From: JAVBJV01 sp031546815
Lineage (GTDB): Bacteria > Pseudomonadota > Alphaproteobacteria > Acetobacterales > Acetobacteraceae
Direction of reading: 5' to 3'
Assembly (NCBI GenBank): GCA_031546815.1
Contig: JAVBJV010000006.1
Coordinates: 69,129 to 133,128, forward strand
Length of the DNA: 64,000 bases
A model generated the notes under the pieces. The model did not search any database. It saw only the letters and a program-made list of their open reading frames with translations, and had not been told where the DNA came from. Of the stretch, positions 36,719 to 45,501 are shown piece by piece (positions within the stretch are counted from its first letter, which is position 1; every line of letters begins with the position of its first letter). The position numbers were made by a program, and so were the translations under genes.

Positions 36719-38872
36719 ATGTCGAAAGTTCTTGCCGCCCCTGACCCGGTTACCTTCATCCCGGCCAAGCAGCCAGCACGTCCGGCGCTGCACACGCTGA
36801 AGGTCGTCTCGGAGTTCGAACCCGCAGGCGACCAGCCCGCCGCAATTGCGACGCTGGTCGAAGGCGTCAACGCCCATGAACGCGATCAGGTGCTGCTGGG
36901 CGTCACCGGTTCCGGCAAGACCTTCACCATGGCCAAGGTGATCGAGGCAACGCAGCGCCCCGCCCTGATCCTCGCGCCGAACAAGACCCTCGCCGCGCAG
37001 CTCTATGCCGAGATGAAGTCGTTCTTCCCCGACAATGCGGTGGAATACTTCGTGTCGTACTACGACTATTACCAACCCGAAGCTTACGTCCCGCGCACCG
37101 ACACCTACATCGAAAAAGACGCGCAGATCAACGAAGCGATCGACCGCATGCGCCACTCCGCCACACAGGCGCTGCTGGAACGCAACGATGTGGTGATCGT
37201 GGCGTCGGTGTCGTGCATTTACGGTATCGGCTCGGTCGAAACCTATTCCAACATGGTGATCCGCCTGGAAACCGGCGGCCGGATCGACCGCGACACGCTG
37301 GCCAAGGGGCTGGTTGAACTGCAGTACCGCCGCAACGACGCAGCGTTCCAGCGCGGCGCGTTCCGCCTGCGGGGCGAGACGGTGGACATCTATCCCTCGC
37401 ATTACGAGGACCGCGCCTGGCGTGTCAGCCTGTTCGGGGACGAGATCGAGAAGATCTCCGAATTCGACCCGCTGACCGGGCACGAAGCGGCCGAGCTGCA
37501 GTCGATCGCCATCTACGCCAACAGCCATTACGTGACACCGCGCCCGACGCTGCAACAGGCGATCGGCAAGATCAAAATCGAACTGAAAGAACAGCTCGAA
37601 AAACTGCACAACGAAGGCAAGCTGCTGGAGGCACAACGCCTCGAGCAACGCACGCGGTTCGATCTGGAAATGATGGAGACCACCGGCGTCTGCAAGGGGA
37701 TCGAGAACTACTCGCGCTATCTGTCCGGCCGCGCGCCGGGCGAGCCACCGCCGACGCTGTTCGAATATCTGCCCGAGAACGCCTTGCTGATCGTGGACGA
37801 AAGCCACGTGACAGTGGGGCAGTTGGGCGGCATGTATCGGGGCGACTTCAGCCGCAAATCGGTGCTGAGCGATTACGGGTTCCGTCTGCCATCCTGCCTC
37901 GACAATCGTCCCTTGAAGTTCGAGGAATGGGAGACGTATCGCCCGCAGACGGTGTTCGTCTCGGCCACACCCGGCCCGTGGGAGATGGAGCGTACGCAGG
38001 GGGTTTTTGCCGAACAGGTGATCCGCCCCACCGGCCTGATCGACCCGCAGACCGAGATCCGCCCCGTCACCAATCAGGTCGACGATCTGCTGGCCGAATG
38101 CCGCGCCGCCGCGCTGAAGGGCAATCGCGTGCTGGTGACCACGCTGACCAAGCGCATGGCCGAAGACCTGACCGATTACATGACCGAGAACGGCGTGCGC
38201 GTGCGCTACCTGCACAGTGATATCGACACGCTGGAGCGCGTCGAGATTATCCGCGATCTGCGGCTGGGTGTGTTCGATGTGCTGATCGGCATCAACCTGC
38301 TGCGCGAAGGGCTGGATATTCCCGAATGCGCGCTTGTCGCCATTCTGGATGCCGACAAGGAAGGCTTCCTGCGCAGCGAGACATCGCTGATCCAGACCAT
38401 CGGCCGCGCCGCGCGTAACGTGGATGGCCGGGTGATTTTGTACGCCGACACCATGACCCGCAGCATGCGTCGCGCGTTGGAAGAAACCGACCGTCGCCGC
38501 GCCCGCCAGACCGAATGGAACACCGCGCACGGCATCACGCCGGTCAGTGTGAAGAAGAACATCGGCGATGCGCTGCAATCGGTCTACGAACACGATTACG
38601 TGACCGTGCCGGTCAACAAGGATGGCGCGCTGGATAATCTGATCGGCAAGGATCTGAAGACCAGCATCGCGATGCTGGAAAAGAAGATGCGCGAAGCTGC
38701 CGCCGATCTGGAGTTCGAAACCGCCGCCCGCCTGCGCGACGAGATCAAGCGGCTGGAGGCGCTCGACCTTGGGTTGGAACCGAACCTTGCCGGTCGATCA
38801 TTGCGCGAATCCACGCCGCATTCCGAACCCGATAAAAAACGCCGTGCATCGCGCCGCCGTAAGGGTCCATAG
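36719..38872 (+). CDS. uvrB: Excinuclease ABC subunit B
   Basis: Damage-verifying helicase of nucleotide excision repair. 717 residues. Walker [15 protein letters not shown], beta-hairpin [15 protein letters not shown], Walker B-type [12 protein letters not shown], helicase motifs [19 protein letters not shown] and QTIGRAARN, and the C-terminal UVR motif [17 protein letters not shown]. Start at ATG 36719 (SKVLAAPDP) is a choice; ATG 36710 or 36650 are in or near frame without clear ribosome site. A GC-rich hairpin (GGGGGGC/GCCCCCC, 36652-36675) lies just after hpf. In many relatives ptsN sits here instead. Confidence 0.96.
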   Translation: MSKVLAAPDPVTFIPAKQPARPALHTLKVVSEFEPAGDQPAAIATLVEGVNAHERDQVLLGVTGSGKTFTMAKVIEATQRPALILAPNKTLAAQLYAEMKSFFPDNAVEYFVSYYDYYQPEAYVPRTDTYIEKDAQINEAIDRMRHSATQALLERNDVVIVASVSCIYGIGSVETYSNMVIRLETGGRIDRDTLAKGLVELQYRRNDAAFQRGAFRLRGETVDIYPSHYEDRAWRVSLFGDEIEKISEFDPLTGHEAAELQSIAIYANSHYVTPRPTLQQAIGKIKIELKEQLEKLHNEGKLLEAQRLEQRTRFDLEMMETTGVCKGIENYSRYLSGRAPGEPPPTLFEYLPENALLIVDESHVTVGQLGGMYRGDFSRKSVLSDYGFRLPSCLDNRPLKFEEWETYRPQTVFVSATPGPWEMERTQGVFAEQVIRPTGLIDPQTEIRPVTNQVDDLLAECRAAALKGNRVLVTTLTKRMAEDLTDYMTENGVRVRYLHSDIDTLERVEIIRDLRLGVFDVLIGINLLREGLDIPECALVAILDADKEGFLRSETSLIQTIGRAARNVDGRVILYADTMTRSMRRALEETDRRRARQTEWNTAHGITPVSVKKNIGDALQSVYEHDYVTVPVNKDGALDNLIGKDLKTSIAMLEKKMREAAADLEFETAARLRDEIKRLEALDLGLEPNLAGRSLRESTPHSEPDKKRRASRRRKGP

Positions 38873-38904
38873 TTCCCCCCGCAAAACAGAAGCGGGAAAC
38901 CGGA

Positions 38905-39690
38905 ATGTTGCAGGCCTGTCTGAACGGAAGCCACACCAAGGATTATCACCTGGCGGTTCCATGTACTGTGGAGGAGCTTGTCCGCGATGCACAGGCGGCC
39001 GCACTGGCGGGCGCCACGGATCTGCACATCCATCCGCGTGACAAAGCCGGTCAGGAAAGTCTGCATCCACGCGACATCGAAGAAACCCTGCGCGCCATTC
39101 GCCTGCAGGTGCCGGGCGTGCCGATTGGCGTTTCAACCGGCTGGTGGATCACCCCAGGCGGCTGGGCGCGGCAGGATCATATCCGCGAATGGCGCGAACT
39201 TCCGCCCGAGGGTCGCCCCGATTACGTCTCGGTCAACATGGGCGAGGAAGACGCGCCAGAGGTGATCGCGCGGGTGCGCGAACTTGGCATCGGGATTGAA
39301 GCTGGCCTCACCACCCCGCAGGAAGCCGCGCGCTTCGCCGCCATGCCGAACGCACATAACTGCATGCGCGTGCTGATCGAACTGCCGGAGCAGGACATTG
39401 TGGATGCGCTGCTGAACGCTCGCGCCATCGCCGCGATCGTGGTGGGCGCGCACATCCAGTTGCCCCGGCTGTTGCACGGGTATGACAAGACGATGTGGCC
39501 GATCTACCGCGCAGCGGTCTCGCTGGGGCTGGAAACCCGCATCGGGCTTGAAGACGGTCTGCTGCTGCCCTCGGGCGAGCGGGCGGAAAACAATGCCGAG
39601 ATGATCCGCGCTGCCGTGAAACTCAGCGAGGCGCGGACAAATCAGGAGATACGGCCAGAAGATCCGGATCAGGGAGCACGTGATGAGTGA
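38905..39690 (+). CDS. BKACE family protein (3-keto-5-aminohexanoate cleavage enzyme-like, DUF849)
   Basis: 261-residue TIM-barrel, Zn-dependent beta-keto acid cleavage enzyme; family members condense a beta-keto acid with acetyl-CoA to give a CoA ester and acetoacetate. Visible: LQACLNGSHTKDYH at the N-terminus, LHIHPRDKAGQESLHP with the metal His pair, GVSTGWW, DYVSVNMGEEDAP, EAGLT and TRIGLEDGLLLPSGE. Which keto acid is used is unknown. Preceded by uvrB (32 bp) and followed by a very short out-of-phase open frame beginning at 39683 and ending within 40 bases. Confidence 0.85.
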   Translation: MLQACLNGSHTKDYHLAVPCTVEELVRDAQAAALAGATDLHIHPRDKAGQESLHPRDIEETLRAIRLQVPGVPIGVSTGWWITPGGWARQDHIREWRELPPEGRPDYVSVNMGEEDAPEVIARVRELGIGIEAGLTTPQEAARFAAMPNAHNCMRVLIELPEQDIVDALLNARAIAAIVVGAHIQLPRLLHGYDKTMWPIYRAAVSLGLETRIGLEDGLLLPSGERAENNAEMIRAAVKLSEARTNQEIRPEDPDQGARDE

Positions 39691-39721
39691 TTTGTTTCCG
39701 GGCATGCCCCGCCCAATATAA

Positions 39722-40315
39722 TTATTTCAGCACCAGCCCGTGAATCAGTGCGGCGAGTGCCTCGTAATACTCATCGGCATCTCCCCCCACTTCGATCGCC
39801 AGCGCGGCGCGATCGAATGCAGCAGACAGCAGGGTAGTGACGGCAGCAACCGGCAACCGACGGATGACACCGGCCTCCATCGCCGCTGTCAGCCCCTCGT
39901 GCAGAGTGCGACCGCCGTGACGCTCGTCCACCGCATCCATGGCGGCACGCCCCAGAATGGCGGGGCCATCCAGCAGCAACAGGCGGGTTCTGCCCGGCAC
40001 CGCCATGGCATCCAGAAAAGCCTCCCCCCCCTGCACCAGCGCCTGTAACGGCGGCAATCCTGCCGGGGTTGCCGCTTCGATGGTGGCAGCAACCGCGGCG
40101 GCCTCGGCTTCGACGACAGCGGCGAACAACGCCCGCTTGTCCGCGAAATGATGATACAGCGCACCACGCGTCACCCCTGCGGCCACCACAATATCGGGCG
40201 TGGCCGCCGCGGCGTAGGATTTCTCCACAAAAACCCGCCTTGCAGCAGCAATCAGTGTGGCCTGCGTCGTCTCGGACCGCACCTGGTTGGAGCGGGGTTT
40301 CGTCTTTTGTTGCAT
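39722..40315 (-). CDS. TetR family transcriptional regulator
   Basis: 197-residue repressor. Helix-turn-helix near residues 20-65: [27 protein letters not shown], then [22 protein letters not shown]. The C-terminal ligand domain is helical. Divergent from a VOC-family gene; the 67-bp gap holds two near-identical 17-bp palindromes, one abutting this start codon, so autoregulation and control of the VOC gene are expected. No good Shine-Dalgarno precedes ATG 40315; the gene may be leaderless. Confidence 0.9.
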   Translation of the reverse strand: MQQKTKPRSNQVRSETTQATLIAAARRVFVEKSYAAAATPDIVVAAGVTRGALYHHFADKRALFAAVVEAEAAAVAATIEAATPAGLPPLQALVQGGEAFLDAMAVPGRTRLLLLDGPAILGRAAMDAVDERHGGRTLHEGLTAAMEAGVIRRLPVAAVTTLLSAAFDRAALAIEVGGDADEYYEALAALIHGLVLK

Positions 40316-40332
40316 ACATACAGCCTGTATGT
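40316..40332. promoter_or_regulatory. TetR operator, site 1
   Basis: Perfect palindrome ACATACAG-C-CTGTATGT (17 bp, central base unpaired) directly abutting the tetR start codon. Bound protein would block tetR initiation. Confidence 0.75.
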
Positions 40333-40343
40333 TAATTATTCAT

Positions 40344-40360
40344 GCATACAGTCTGTATGT
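40344..40360. promoter_or_regulatory. TetR operator, site 2
   Basis: GCATACAG-T-CTGTATGT, the same 17-bp motif with one outer base changed and a different centre. It ends 22 bases before the VOC gene start. Centre-to-centre distance to site 1 is 28 bp. Confidence 0.75.
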
Positions 40361-40382
40361 TTATCGCTCTGGAAGCAATCCC

Positions 40383-40808
40383 ATGAAAGTCACCAGTTAT
40401 TACCCCGTCATCCTGACTGCGGATGTTGCGGGCACCTCGGCCTTCTATCAGCTGCATTTTCGTTTCCAGCCGCTGTTCCAGGCCGACTGGTATGTGCACC
40501 TGCAATCGACCGAGGATGAAAGCGTCAACCTTGCCATCCTTGCGCACGACCACCCCACCGTGCCTGAAGCTGCCCGCCATCCTGTCCGTGGGTTGATTCT
40601 GAATTTCGAGGTCGCGGACCCTGATGCCGAATACGCCCACGCCATGGCTGCCGGGCTGCCGATCGTTCAGACGCTTCGGGACGAGGCATTCGGCCAGCGC
40701 CATTTCATCACGCAGGATCCGAACGGCGTGCTGATCGACATCATCAAGCCAATCCCGCCCAGCACGGAATTTGCCGCACAATACACCCCCGAAGCCCTGT
40801 CAGGTTAA
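40383..40808 (+). CDS. VOC (glyoxalase/bleomycin resistance) family protein
   Basis: 141-residue vicinal-oxygen-chelate fold protein: [17 protein letters not shown] (first beta-alpha), [19 protein letters not shown] and the closing [18 protein letters not shown]. Members are glyoxalases, dioxygenases or drug-binding proteins; the metal residues do not decide. GGAAG precedes ATG 40383. Probably repressed by the divergent TetR and induced by the compound it acts on. Its stop overlaps the 3' end of convergent phaC by 4 bp. Confidence 0.85.
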   Translation: MKVTSYYPVILTADVAGTSAFYQLHFRFQPLFQADWYVHLQSTEDESVNLAILAHDHPTVPEAARHPVRGLILNFEVADPDAEYAHAMAAGLPIVQTLRDEAFGQRHFITQDPNGVLIDIIKPIPPSTEFAAQYTPEALSG

Positions 40809-42004
40809 ATGCTGCACTCGCCGCACCACGCGGCAAAGGGCTGCCACAGCGCGCGTTCGGCGCGGCTGCCTGCCACCATGCCGATATGCCCCGCATGCGG
40901 CGTCAGCAATGTCGCGTTGGGGAGCAGCGCCGCCAATGGGCGCGCGCTCTCGGGCAGGACAATGCGATCGGCTTCCGGCACCGCGACAAAGGCGGGCATC
41001 TGCACCAGCCTGGGGTCCACCGCCGCGCCCGCCACGCGCCATGCGCCATGCGCGGGCGTGTTTGCGCCATACCAGCCCGAGATTGTCTCGCGCGCCACCG
41101 GGGCGGCAAGCGGCACGCCGTCGTTCAGCCAATCCTCGAGCGCCACAAACATCTGCGCGCGCGCACTGTTCTGATCCAGCTTCGCAAAGTTCGCGTATTT
41201 GCGCGCAATGCTCCACGGGTCGAGCATTGCGAACAGCACCTGCAACGCATCGACCGGCAGCGTGCTGTTGAAGGCCAGCATCGGTTCCATCAGCGGCAAC
41301 AGCGACGCGACGGACTGCGCGCGCGCCGGATCGTCCCCGTGGAAATCCCACGGCGTCGCCAGCAGTGCCAGCCCACGCACCAGATCGGGCCTGCGCTGCG
41401 CCGTCGCCAGAGCCAGCAACCCGCCCATACAATACCCGCCCAGCACAACCGGCCCTTCGGCCGCGGCGTGCGCCAGCGCGCGTTCCAGCGGTCCGGCGAT
41501 GTAATCGGTCAGCGTGAACTGGCGCTCCACCGCGCCGGGCCAGCCCCAGTCCAGCAGCAGCGGCCGCACCCCCGCCCCTGCCAGATAACGCAGCATCGAC
41601 GCGCCCGGCGCCAGGTCGAGCACATATGCCCGGTTCACCAGCGACGGCACGAACAGCACCGTGGGCCCCGTCCCGCCGTAATCCAGCAGACGTATGTTAC
41701 CTTCCGACCAGATGGTGGGTGGTTCCGGCAGTTCGCGCTGCCACGGGTGCCGCCGATATGCCGCGATCCCCGCGATCAGCCCCTGATTCTGTCGGCCAAG
41801 CTCGCGCAGCACCGCTTCCGGGAAGCGCGCCGTCAGGTCAGGCCCGAGTCCCTCGGCCAGTTTTTCCGCTGTTTTTGCCGCTTCGGGGCTTTTCCAGCTC
41901 CGCCAGGCGCTGTTCCAGTTCTGCAATCCGCCGGCCGAGGCCCCCGACGTCAGCATCGCCAGCCCCAGATGCAGCAGCAGCGGGCGCGGCCCCCGCCGGC
42001 GCAT
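40805..42004 (-). CDS. phaC: Class III-like polyhydroxyalkanoate synthase / PhaC-type alpha-beta hydrolase
   Basis: 399 residues from ATG 42004. Alpha/beta hydrolase with lipase-like box GGYCMGG (nucleophile Cys about residue 192), [25 protein letters not shown], Asp in [10 protein letters not shown] and His in [11 protein letters not shown]: a Cys-His-Asp triad typical of PHA synthases that polymerise (R)-3-hydroxyacyl-CoA. The N-terminus [17 protein letters not shown] matches what I know of this family in Acetobacteraceae, so a start at or before 42004 is favoured even though it overlaps the phaE-like gene by 167 bp in another frame. ATG 42034 is an alternative start. Confidence 0.82.
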   Translation of the reverse strand: MRRRGPRPLLLHLGLAMLTSGASAGGLQNWNSAWRSWKSPEAAKTAEKLAEGLGPDLTARFPEAVLRELGRQNQGLIAGIAAYRRHPWQRELPEPPTIWSEGNIRLLDYGGTGPTVLFVPSLVNRAYVLDLAPGASMLRYLAGAGVRPLLLDWGWPGAVERQFTLTDYIAGPLERALAHAAAEGPVVLGGYCMGGLLALATAQRRPDLVRGLALLATPWDFHGDDPARAQSVASLLPLMEPMLAFNSTLPVDALQVLFAMLDPWSIARKYANFAKLDQNSARAQMFVALEDWLNDGVPLAAPVARETISGWYGANTPAHGAWRVAGAAVDPRLVQMPAFVAVPEADRIVLPESARPLAALLPNATLLTPHAGHIGMVAGSRAERALWQPFAAWCGECSI

Positions 42005-42197
42005 GGGGATGGGGGAATCCAGCCGCTCCATCACGCGGCATCGCTTTCAGCACGTTCGACATCGCCCCGGCCCATAGCGTCGCCATTGCCTGCCAGCCCT
42101 CGGCCAGTTCGCGATCGGCGGCCCAGGCGGTCATCTCGCTCTGCCACATGGTAACCCAGTCGCGCGCAAAGGCGTCCAGGTCCGGGGTATCGGTCAT
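41838..42197 (-). CDS. Small PhaE-like/PHA-associated protein with C-terminal coiled coil
   Basis: 119-residue protein, MTDTPDLDAFARDWVTMWQ at the start, a Trp-rich helical N-terminal half (WQSEMTAW, GWQAMATLWAG), a Pro/Ala linker and a heptad-like end [16 protein letters not shown] (about residues 84-99), then a basic tail. This recalls the PhaE partner subunit of class III synthases or a granule-associated protein, but is far shorter than PhaE. Start ATG 42197 has GGAGGA 11 bases upstream. The 3' third overlaps the phaC start out of frame. Function inferred from position with phaC and phaR. Confidence 0.65.
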   Translation of the reverse strand: MTDTPDLDAFARDWVTMWQSEMTAWAADRELAEGWQAMATLWAGAMSNVLKAMPRDGAAGFPHPHAPAGAAPAAAASGAGDADVGGLGRRIAELEQRLAELEKPRSGKNSGKTGRGTRA

Positions 42198-42298
42198 TCG
42201 GCATTCATCCTCCAGCGGCACCATTATACAGACTTCTTTCGCAGAAGCGAAAACGTGCTAACTTGTAGGGCGTTTCCGCCTTGTTCAAGGAACAATCC

Positions 42299-42907
42299 AT
42301 GTCGCCAGCCGATCGCCCCGCCACCCCCACCGATACCCCCCGCCAGCCGCCCGTGGTGGTGAAGAAATACGCGAACCGGCGACTCTATAATACCGAGAGC
42401 TCCAGCTACATCACGCTCGACACGCTGGGCGAGATGATCCGCAACGGCCGCGACTTTGTGGTGTACGACGCCAAATCCGGCGACGACATCACCCGCTCGG
42501 TCCTCACCCAGATCATCGTCGAGGCCGAGAACAGCGGGCATAACCTGCTGCCGACATCGTTCCTGCGCCAGCTGATCGGGTTCTACGGCGACAGCCTGCA
42601 GACACTGGTGCCATCCTACCTCGACAAGGCGATGAACAACTTCGCGCACCAGCAGGAACAGATGCGCCGCACCCTGCAGCAGACCATGGGCGGCCTGCTG
42701 CCCGTGGGGATCGAGGAACTGAGCCGACAGAATATGGCGATGGTCGAACGCGCGATGAGCCTGTTTACCCCTTTCTACCCGCGCCCCGCGACCGGAGAGG
42801 AGGGCGCGGAGAACGCACCTGCACAAGAAACCGTAGAGATCCATAAACTTAAGGCCCAGATTGAGGACCTTCAGCGCCAGATCGCCAGCCTGACCAAAAA
42901 AGGATAG
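42299..42907 (+). CDS. phaR: Polyhydroxyalkanoate synthesis repressor PhaR
   Basis: 202-residue PHA-responsive DNA-binding repressor. The conserved N-terminal domain VVVKKYANRRLYNTESSSYITL, TLGEMIRNGRDFVVYDAKSGDDITRSVL is diagnostic, followed by LLPTSFLRQLIGFYGDSLQ and a C-terminal coiled coil EIHKLKAQIEDLQRQIASL. AAGGA lies 8 bases before ATG 42299. Divergent from the phaE-like/phaC genes with a 101-bp gap, where it presumably binds to repress them until polymer accumulates. Confidence 0.95.
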   Translation: MSPADRPATPTDTPRQPPVVVKKYANRRLYNTESSSYITLDTLGEMIRNGRDFVVYDAKSGDDITRSVLTQIIVEAENSGHNLLPTSFLRQLIGFYGDSLQTLVPSYLDKAMNNFAHQQEQMRRTLQQTMGGLLPVGIEELSRQNMAMVERAMSLFTPFYPRPATGEEGAENAPAQETVEIHKLKAQIEDLQRQIASLTKKG

Positions 42908-43001
42908 GAGCGGTTTCACAGCCCGCCGCCCCCTGCTCCTTTGCACGCCGGTAAATTTTTTTTGAAAAAAATACGAGTTCGTCGGAACCATTCGCCCTGG
43001 G

Positions 43002-43040
43002 CGTCATTCTCTAATTGGAAACTCACACTGGAGAATGACG
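43002..43040 (+). promoter_or_regulatory. 10-bp inverted repeat over the ribosome binding site of the XRE gene
   Basis: Perfect arms CGTCATTCTC (43002-43011) and GAGAATGACG (43031-43040), 19-nt spacer. The right arm contains most of the GGAG Shine-Dalgarno and ends directly before ATG 43041. It can act as a dimeric operator or as an RNA hairpin masking the ribosome site. A second palindrome CGCCC-T-GGGCG lies at 42993-43003. Confidence 0.6.
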
Positions 43041-43520
43041 ATGACCACCAACCTGAACACCACCACGGGTACAACGACGGCGCCGATCCCCACCACACAT
43101 GAAGGCCCGCGCATGCCGCTGCGCGCCAGCAATGCCGACCGCCACGTCGGCACGCGCATCCGCGAACGCCGCATCATGATGGGCCTGTCGCAGCAGCAGC
43201 TGGCCCGCATGATTGGTGTTACCTACCAGCAGGCGCATAAATACGAACGCGGCCTGAACCGCATCTCGGCCGGCCGTCTGTATGAAATCGCCCAGGTGCT
43301 CAGCGTGCCGGTGAGCTGGTTCTTCGAAGGTCTGGCGGTCGATGTCAGCAAGCAGGAAGCCACCCCGCGTCAGCGCATGTGCCTGGAACTGGCCCGCAAC
43401 TTCGCCGCGATCGACAATGAAAAGCACCAGGAAGCGCTGAGCCAGATGGCCCGTGCCCTGGCCGCCCAGGCCGCTGCCGAACGGAGTGTGGAAACCACCG
43501 ATACGCCGACCATCGGCTAA
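43041..43520 (+). CDS. XRE family transcriptional regulator
   Basis: 159-residue regulator. A Thr-rich N-terminal tail (about 25 residues) precedes a Cro/C1-type HTH: GTRIRERRIMMGLSQQQLARM then IGVTYQQAHKYERGLNRISA (about residues 37-77), followed by GRLYEIAQVLSVPVSWFFEG. The C-terminus is helical and Ala-rich. Start at ATG 43041, seven bases after GGAG; ATG 43035 is too close to it. Similar single-HTH proteins are widespread in alphaproteobacteria. It sits after phaR; three hairpins follow its stop. Confidence 0.9.
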   Translation: MTTNLNTTTGTTTAPIPTTHEGPRMPLRASNADRHVGTRIRERRIMMGLSQQQLARMIGVTYQQAHKYERGLNRISAGRLYEIAQVLSVPVSWFFEGLAVDVSKQEATPRQRMCLELARNFAAIDNEKHQEALSQMARALAAQAAAERSVETTDTPTIG

Positions 43521-43537
43521 CCCCGCCTGAGGGGTTT
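43519..43537 (+). terminator. Short intrinsic terminator after XRE gene
   Basis: Stem AACCCC / GGGGTT with loop GCCTGA immediately at the stop codon, then TTCGG. Short stem; probably partial. Confidence 0.5.
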
Positions 43538-43579
43538 CGGACAGAACAAAAATAAAGAAACTCCTGCCTAACCAACCTC

Positions 43580-43606
43580 GCCGCCCTGGGTTCGCCCAAG
43601 GGCGGC
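43580..43606 (+). terminator. Hairpin with UUCG tetraloop
   Basis: Stem GCCGCCC-TGGG / CCCA-A-GGGCGGC (11 pairs with one bulged A) capped by TTCG, an especially stable tetraloop. Second of three consecutive hairpins between the XRE gene and the ThDP gene. Confidence 0.5.
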
Positions 43607-43648
43607 ACTGTTGCTGGTAACGGCAGACACATCCAGAGTTGAGTATCC

Positions 43649-43681
43649 AACGGCTTCCGGAACAATTTTCCGGAAGCCGTT
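43649..43681 (+). terminator. 12-bp stem terminator upstream of the catabolic cassette
   Basis: Perfect 12-bp stem AACGGCTTCCGG / CCGGAAGCCGTT with 9-nt loop AACAATTTT, followed by TTCG. It insulates the cassette beginning at 43779 from the upstream genes. Confidence 0.7.
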
Positions 43682-43778
43682 TTCGTTGGAAACTCACCGA
43701 AATTCAGAAACCCACTTGACCGATATGAGTATGCGACATTTGATATAGCAAATCACAAAACTGCGATGGGAAGCCTTC

Positions 43779-45500
43779 ATGCCTGACAGCACCGTCCTCC
43801 CCAATGTCACCGTTGCCCTGCGTCTGGCGGAAGCCTTCGCGCGCCACGGGGTCACCATCACCTTCGGGCAGAGCCTGCCCTCGGCGTTTCATCTGGCCGC
43901 GCCACATGCGGGGATCGAGCAGACCGTCTACCGGCAGGAAAACATGGGCGGCACCATGGCCGATGGGTATGCGCGCATCTCGCACAAGGTGGGCGTGGTC
44001 ACCGCGCAGAACGGCCCCGCCGCCACATTGCTGGTGCCGCCGCTGGCCGAGGCGATGAAGGCCAGCGTGCCGATCATCGCACTGGTGCAGGAAGTCACCC
44101 GCGACAGCGTGGACAAGAACGCGTTTCAGGAGCTCGACCACATCCGCATGTTCGACCCGGTAGCCAAGTTCGTGCGCCGGATCGACCGGGCCGATCGTCT
44201 GGACGATTATGTGGACATGGCGTTCACCGCCGCCACATCCGGCCGCCCCGGCCCCGCCGTGCTGCTGGTCCCCGCCGATCTACTGCTGGAAAAAGCCACC
44301 GCCTCATCGCAGCGGCGCGCCAATCACGGGCATTTCCCGCTGGACCGCACACTGGCCGACCCCAGCCGCATTGCCGAGGCCGCTTCCCTGCTCGCCAAGG
44401 CTGCACGCCCGCTGATCATCGCCGGGGGCGGCGTGCATCTGTCGGACGCGGCGGCGGAACTGGCCGCGCTGCAACAGGACGCACATCTGCCGGTTGCCAC
44501 CACCTTCATGGGCAAGGGCAGCGTGGACGAAAATCACCCGCTGTCGCTGGGCGTGGTCGGCAACACGATGGGCCTCGGCGCGCGCACCCGCGACATGCGC
44601 CCGCTGATCGAACAGGCCGATGTGGTGCTGCTGGTCGGCAACCGCACCAACCAGAACGGCACTGATAGCTGGACGCTGTATCCGCGCGACGCAACCTTCA
44701 TCCATATCGACCCCGACCCGCTGGAGATCGGCCGCAACTACGAAGCGCTGCGTCTGGTGGGCGACGCGAAGCTGACGCTGGCTGCCCTGCGTGATGCGAT
44801 CCGCAAGCTGGACCTCACCGCCCGCACGAACGCCCGCAGCACAGTGGAAACCCAGATCTCCGCCGCAATTGCCAACTGGCGCAAACTGGTGGCCGACGTC
44901 ACCACCCGCAACGGTGGCCCGGTGCGGCCCGAACGCATCGCGGCCGAGATCGACAAGCGCCTGCCCGCCGATGGCATCATGGTGGCGGATGCGTCGTATT
45001 CGTCAAACTGGATCAACATCTACATGACGGCCAAACGCGCCGGGCAACGTTTCCTCAGCCCGCGCGGTCTGGCGGGGCTGGGCTGGGGTGTGCCGCTGGC
45101 GATCGGCGCGCAGGCGGCAGCACCCGACAAGCGCGTGGTCTGCCTGTGCGGCGATGGCGGGTTCGGGCATTCCTGGGCCGAGCTGGAAACCCTGCACCGC
45201 CTGCAACTGCCGGTCACCGTCGTGGTGCTGAACAACGGCATCCTCGGCTTCCAGAAACACGCCGAGACGGTGAAGTTCGGCGACCACACCATCGCCTGCG
45301 ACTTCGCCGAGGTCGATCACGCCGCCATCGCCCGCGCCTGCAAGATTGCGGGCGTGCGCGTTGAACGCGGCGAGGATCTCGGCCCCGCGCTGGACGCCGC
45401 ATTTGCTTCCGGCAAGCCCACATTGATCGAGGTGATGACCGACCCCAACGCCAAGCCGCCGCTGACCATCTTCCACGGAAAATACCCGGAGCCGTTCTAA
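43779..45500 (+). CDS. Thiamine-diphosphate enzyme, acetolactate synthase large-subunit-like
   Basis: 573-residue ThDP enzyme with the three-domain AHAS/POX fold. PYR-domain catalytic Glu in YRQENMGGTMADGYAR; central Rossmann domain AARPLIIAGGGVHLSDAAAE; Mg-ThDP motif CGDGGFGHSWAELETLHRL ending VVLNNGILGFQ (GDG...NN intact). No FAD-specific or regulatory subunit gene is near, so valine/leucine synthesis is unlikely; a 2-oxoacid decarboxylase or carboligase in a catabolic pathway fits the neighbours. The next gene begins one base after its stop. Confidence 0.86.
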   Translation: MPDSTVLPNVTVALRLAEAFARHGVTITFGQSLPSAFHLAAPHAGIEQTVYRQENMGGTMADGYARISHKVGVVTAQNGPAATLLVPPLAEAMKASVPIIALVQEVTRDSVDKNAFQELDHIRMFDPVAKFVRRIDRADRLDDYVDMAFTAATSGRPGPAVLLVPADLLLEKATASSQRRANHGHFPLDRTLADPSRIAEAASLLAKAARPLIIAGGGVHLSDAAAELAALQQDAHLPVATTFMGKGSVDENHPLSLGVVGNTMGLGARTRDMRPLIEQADVVLLVGNRTNQNGTDSWTLYPRDATFIHIDPDPLEIGRNYEALRLVGDAKLTLAALRDAIRKLDLTARTNARSTVETQISAAIANWRKLVADVTTRNGGPVRPERIAAEIDKRLPADGIMVADASYSSNWINIYMTAKRAGQRFLSPRGLAGLGWGVPLAIGAQAAAPDKRVVCLCGDGGFGHSWAELETLHRLQLPVTVVVLNNGILGFQKHAETVKFGDHTIACDFAEVDHAAIARACKIAGVRVERGEDLGPALDAAFASGKPTLIEVMTDPNAKPPLTIFHGKYPEPF

Positions 45501-45501
45501 C

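Noticed and set aside
42906..42970. Possible phaR terminator with AGGAGC/GCTCCT stem and a T8 run
   Set aside because: The loop is over 20 bases and the T run is separated from the stem by about 16 bases, so it does not form a standard terminator.
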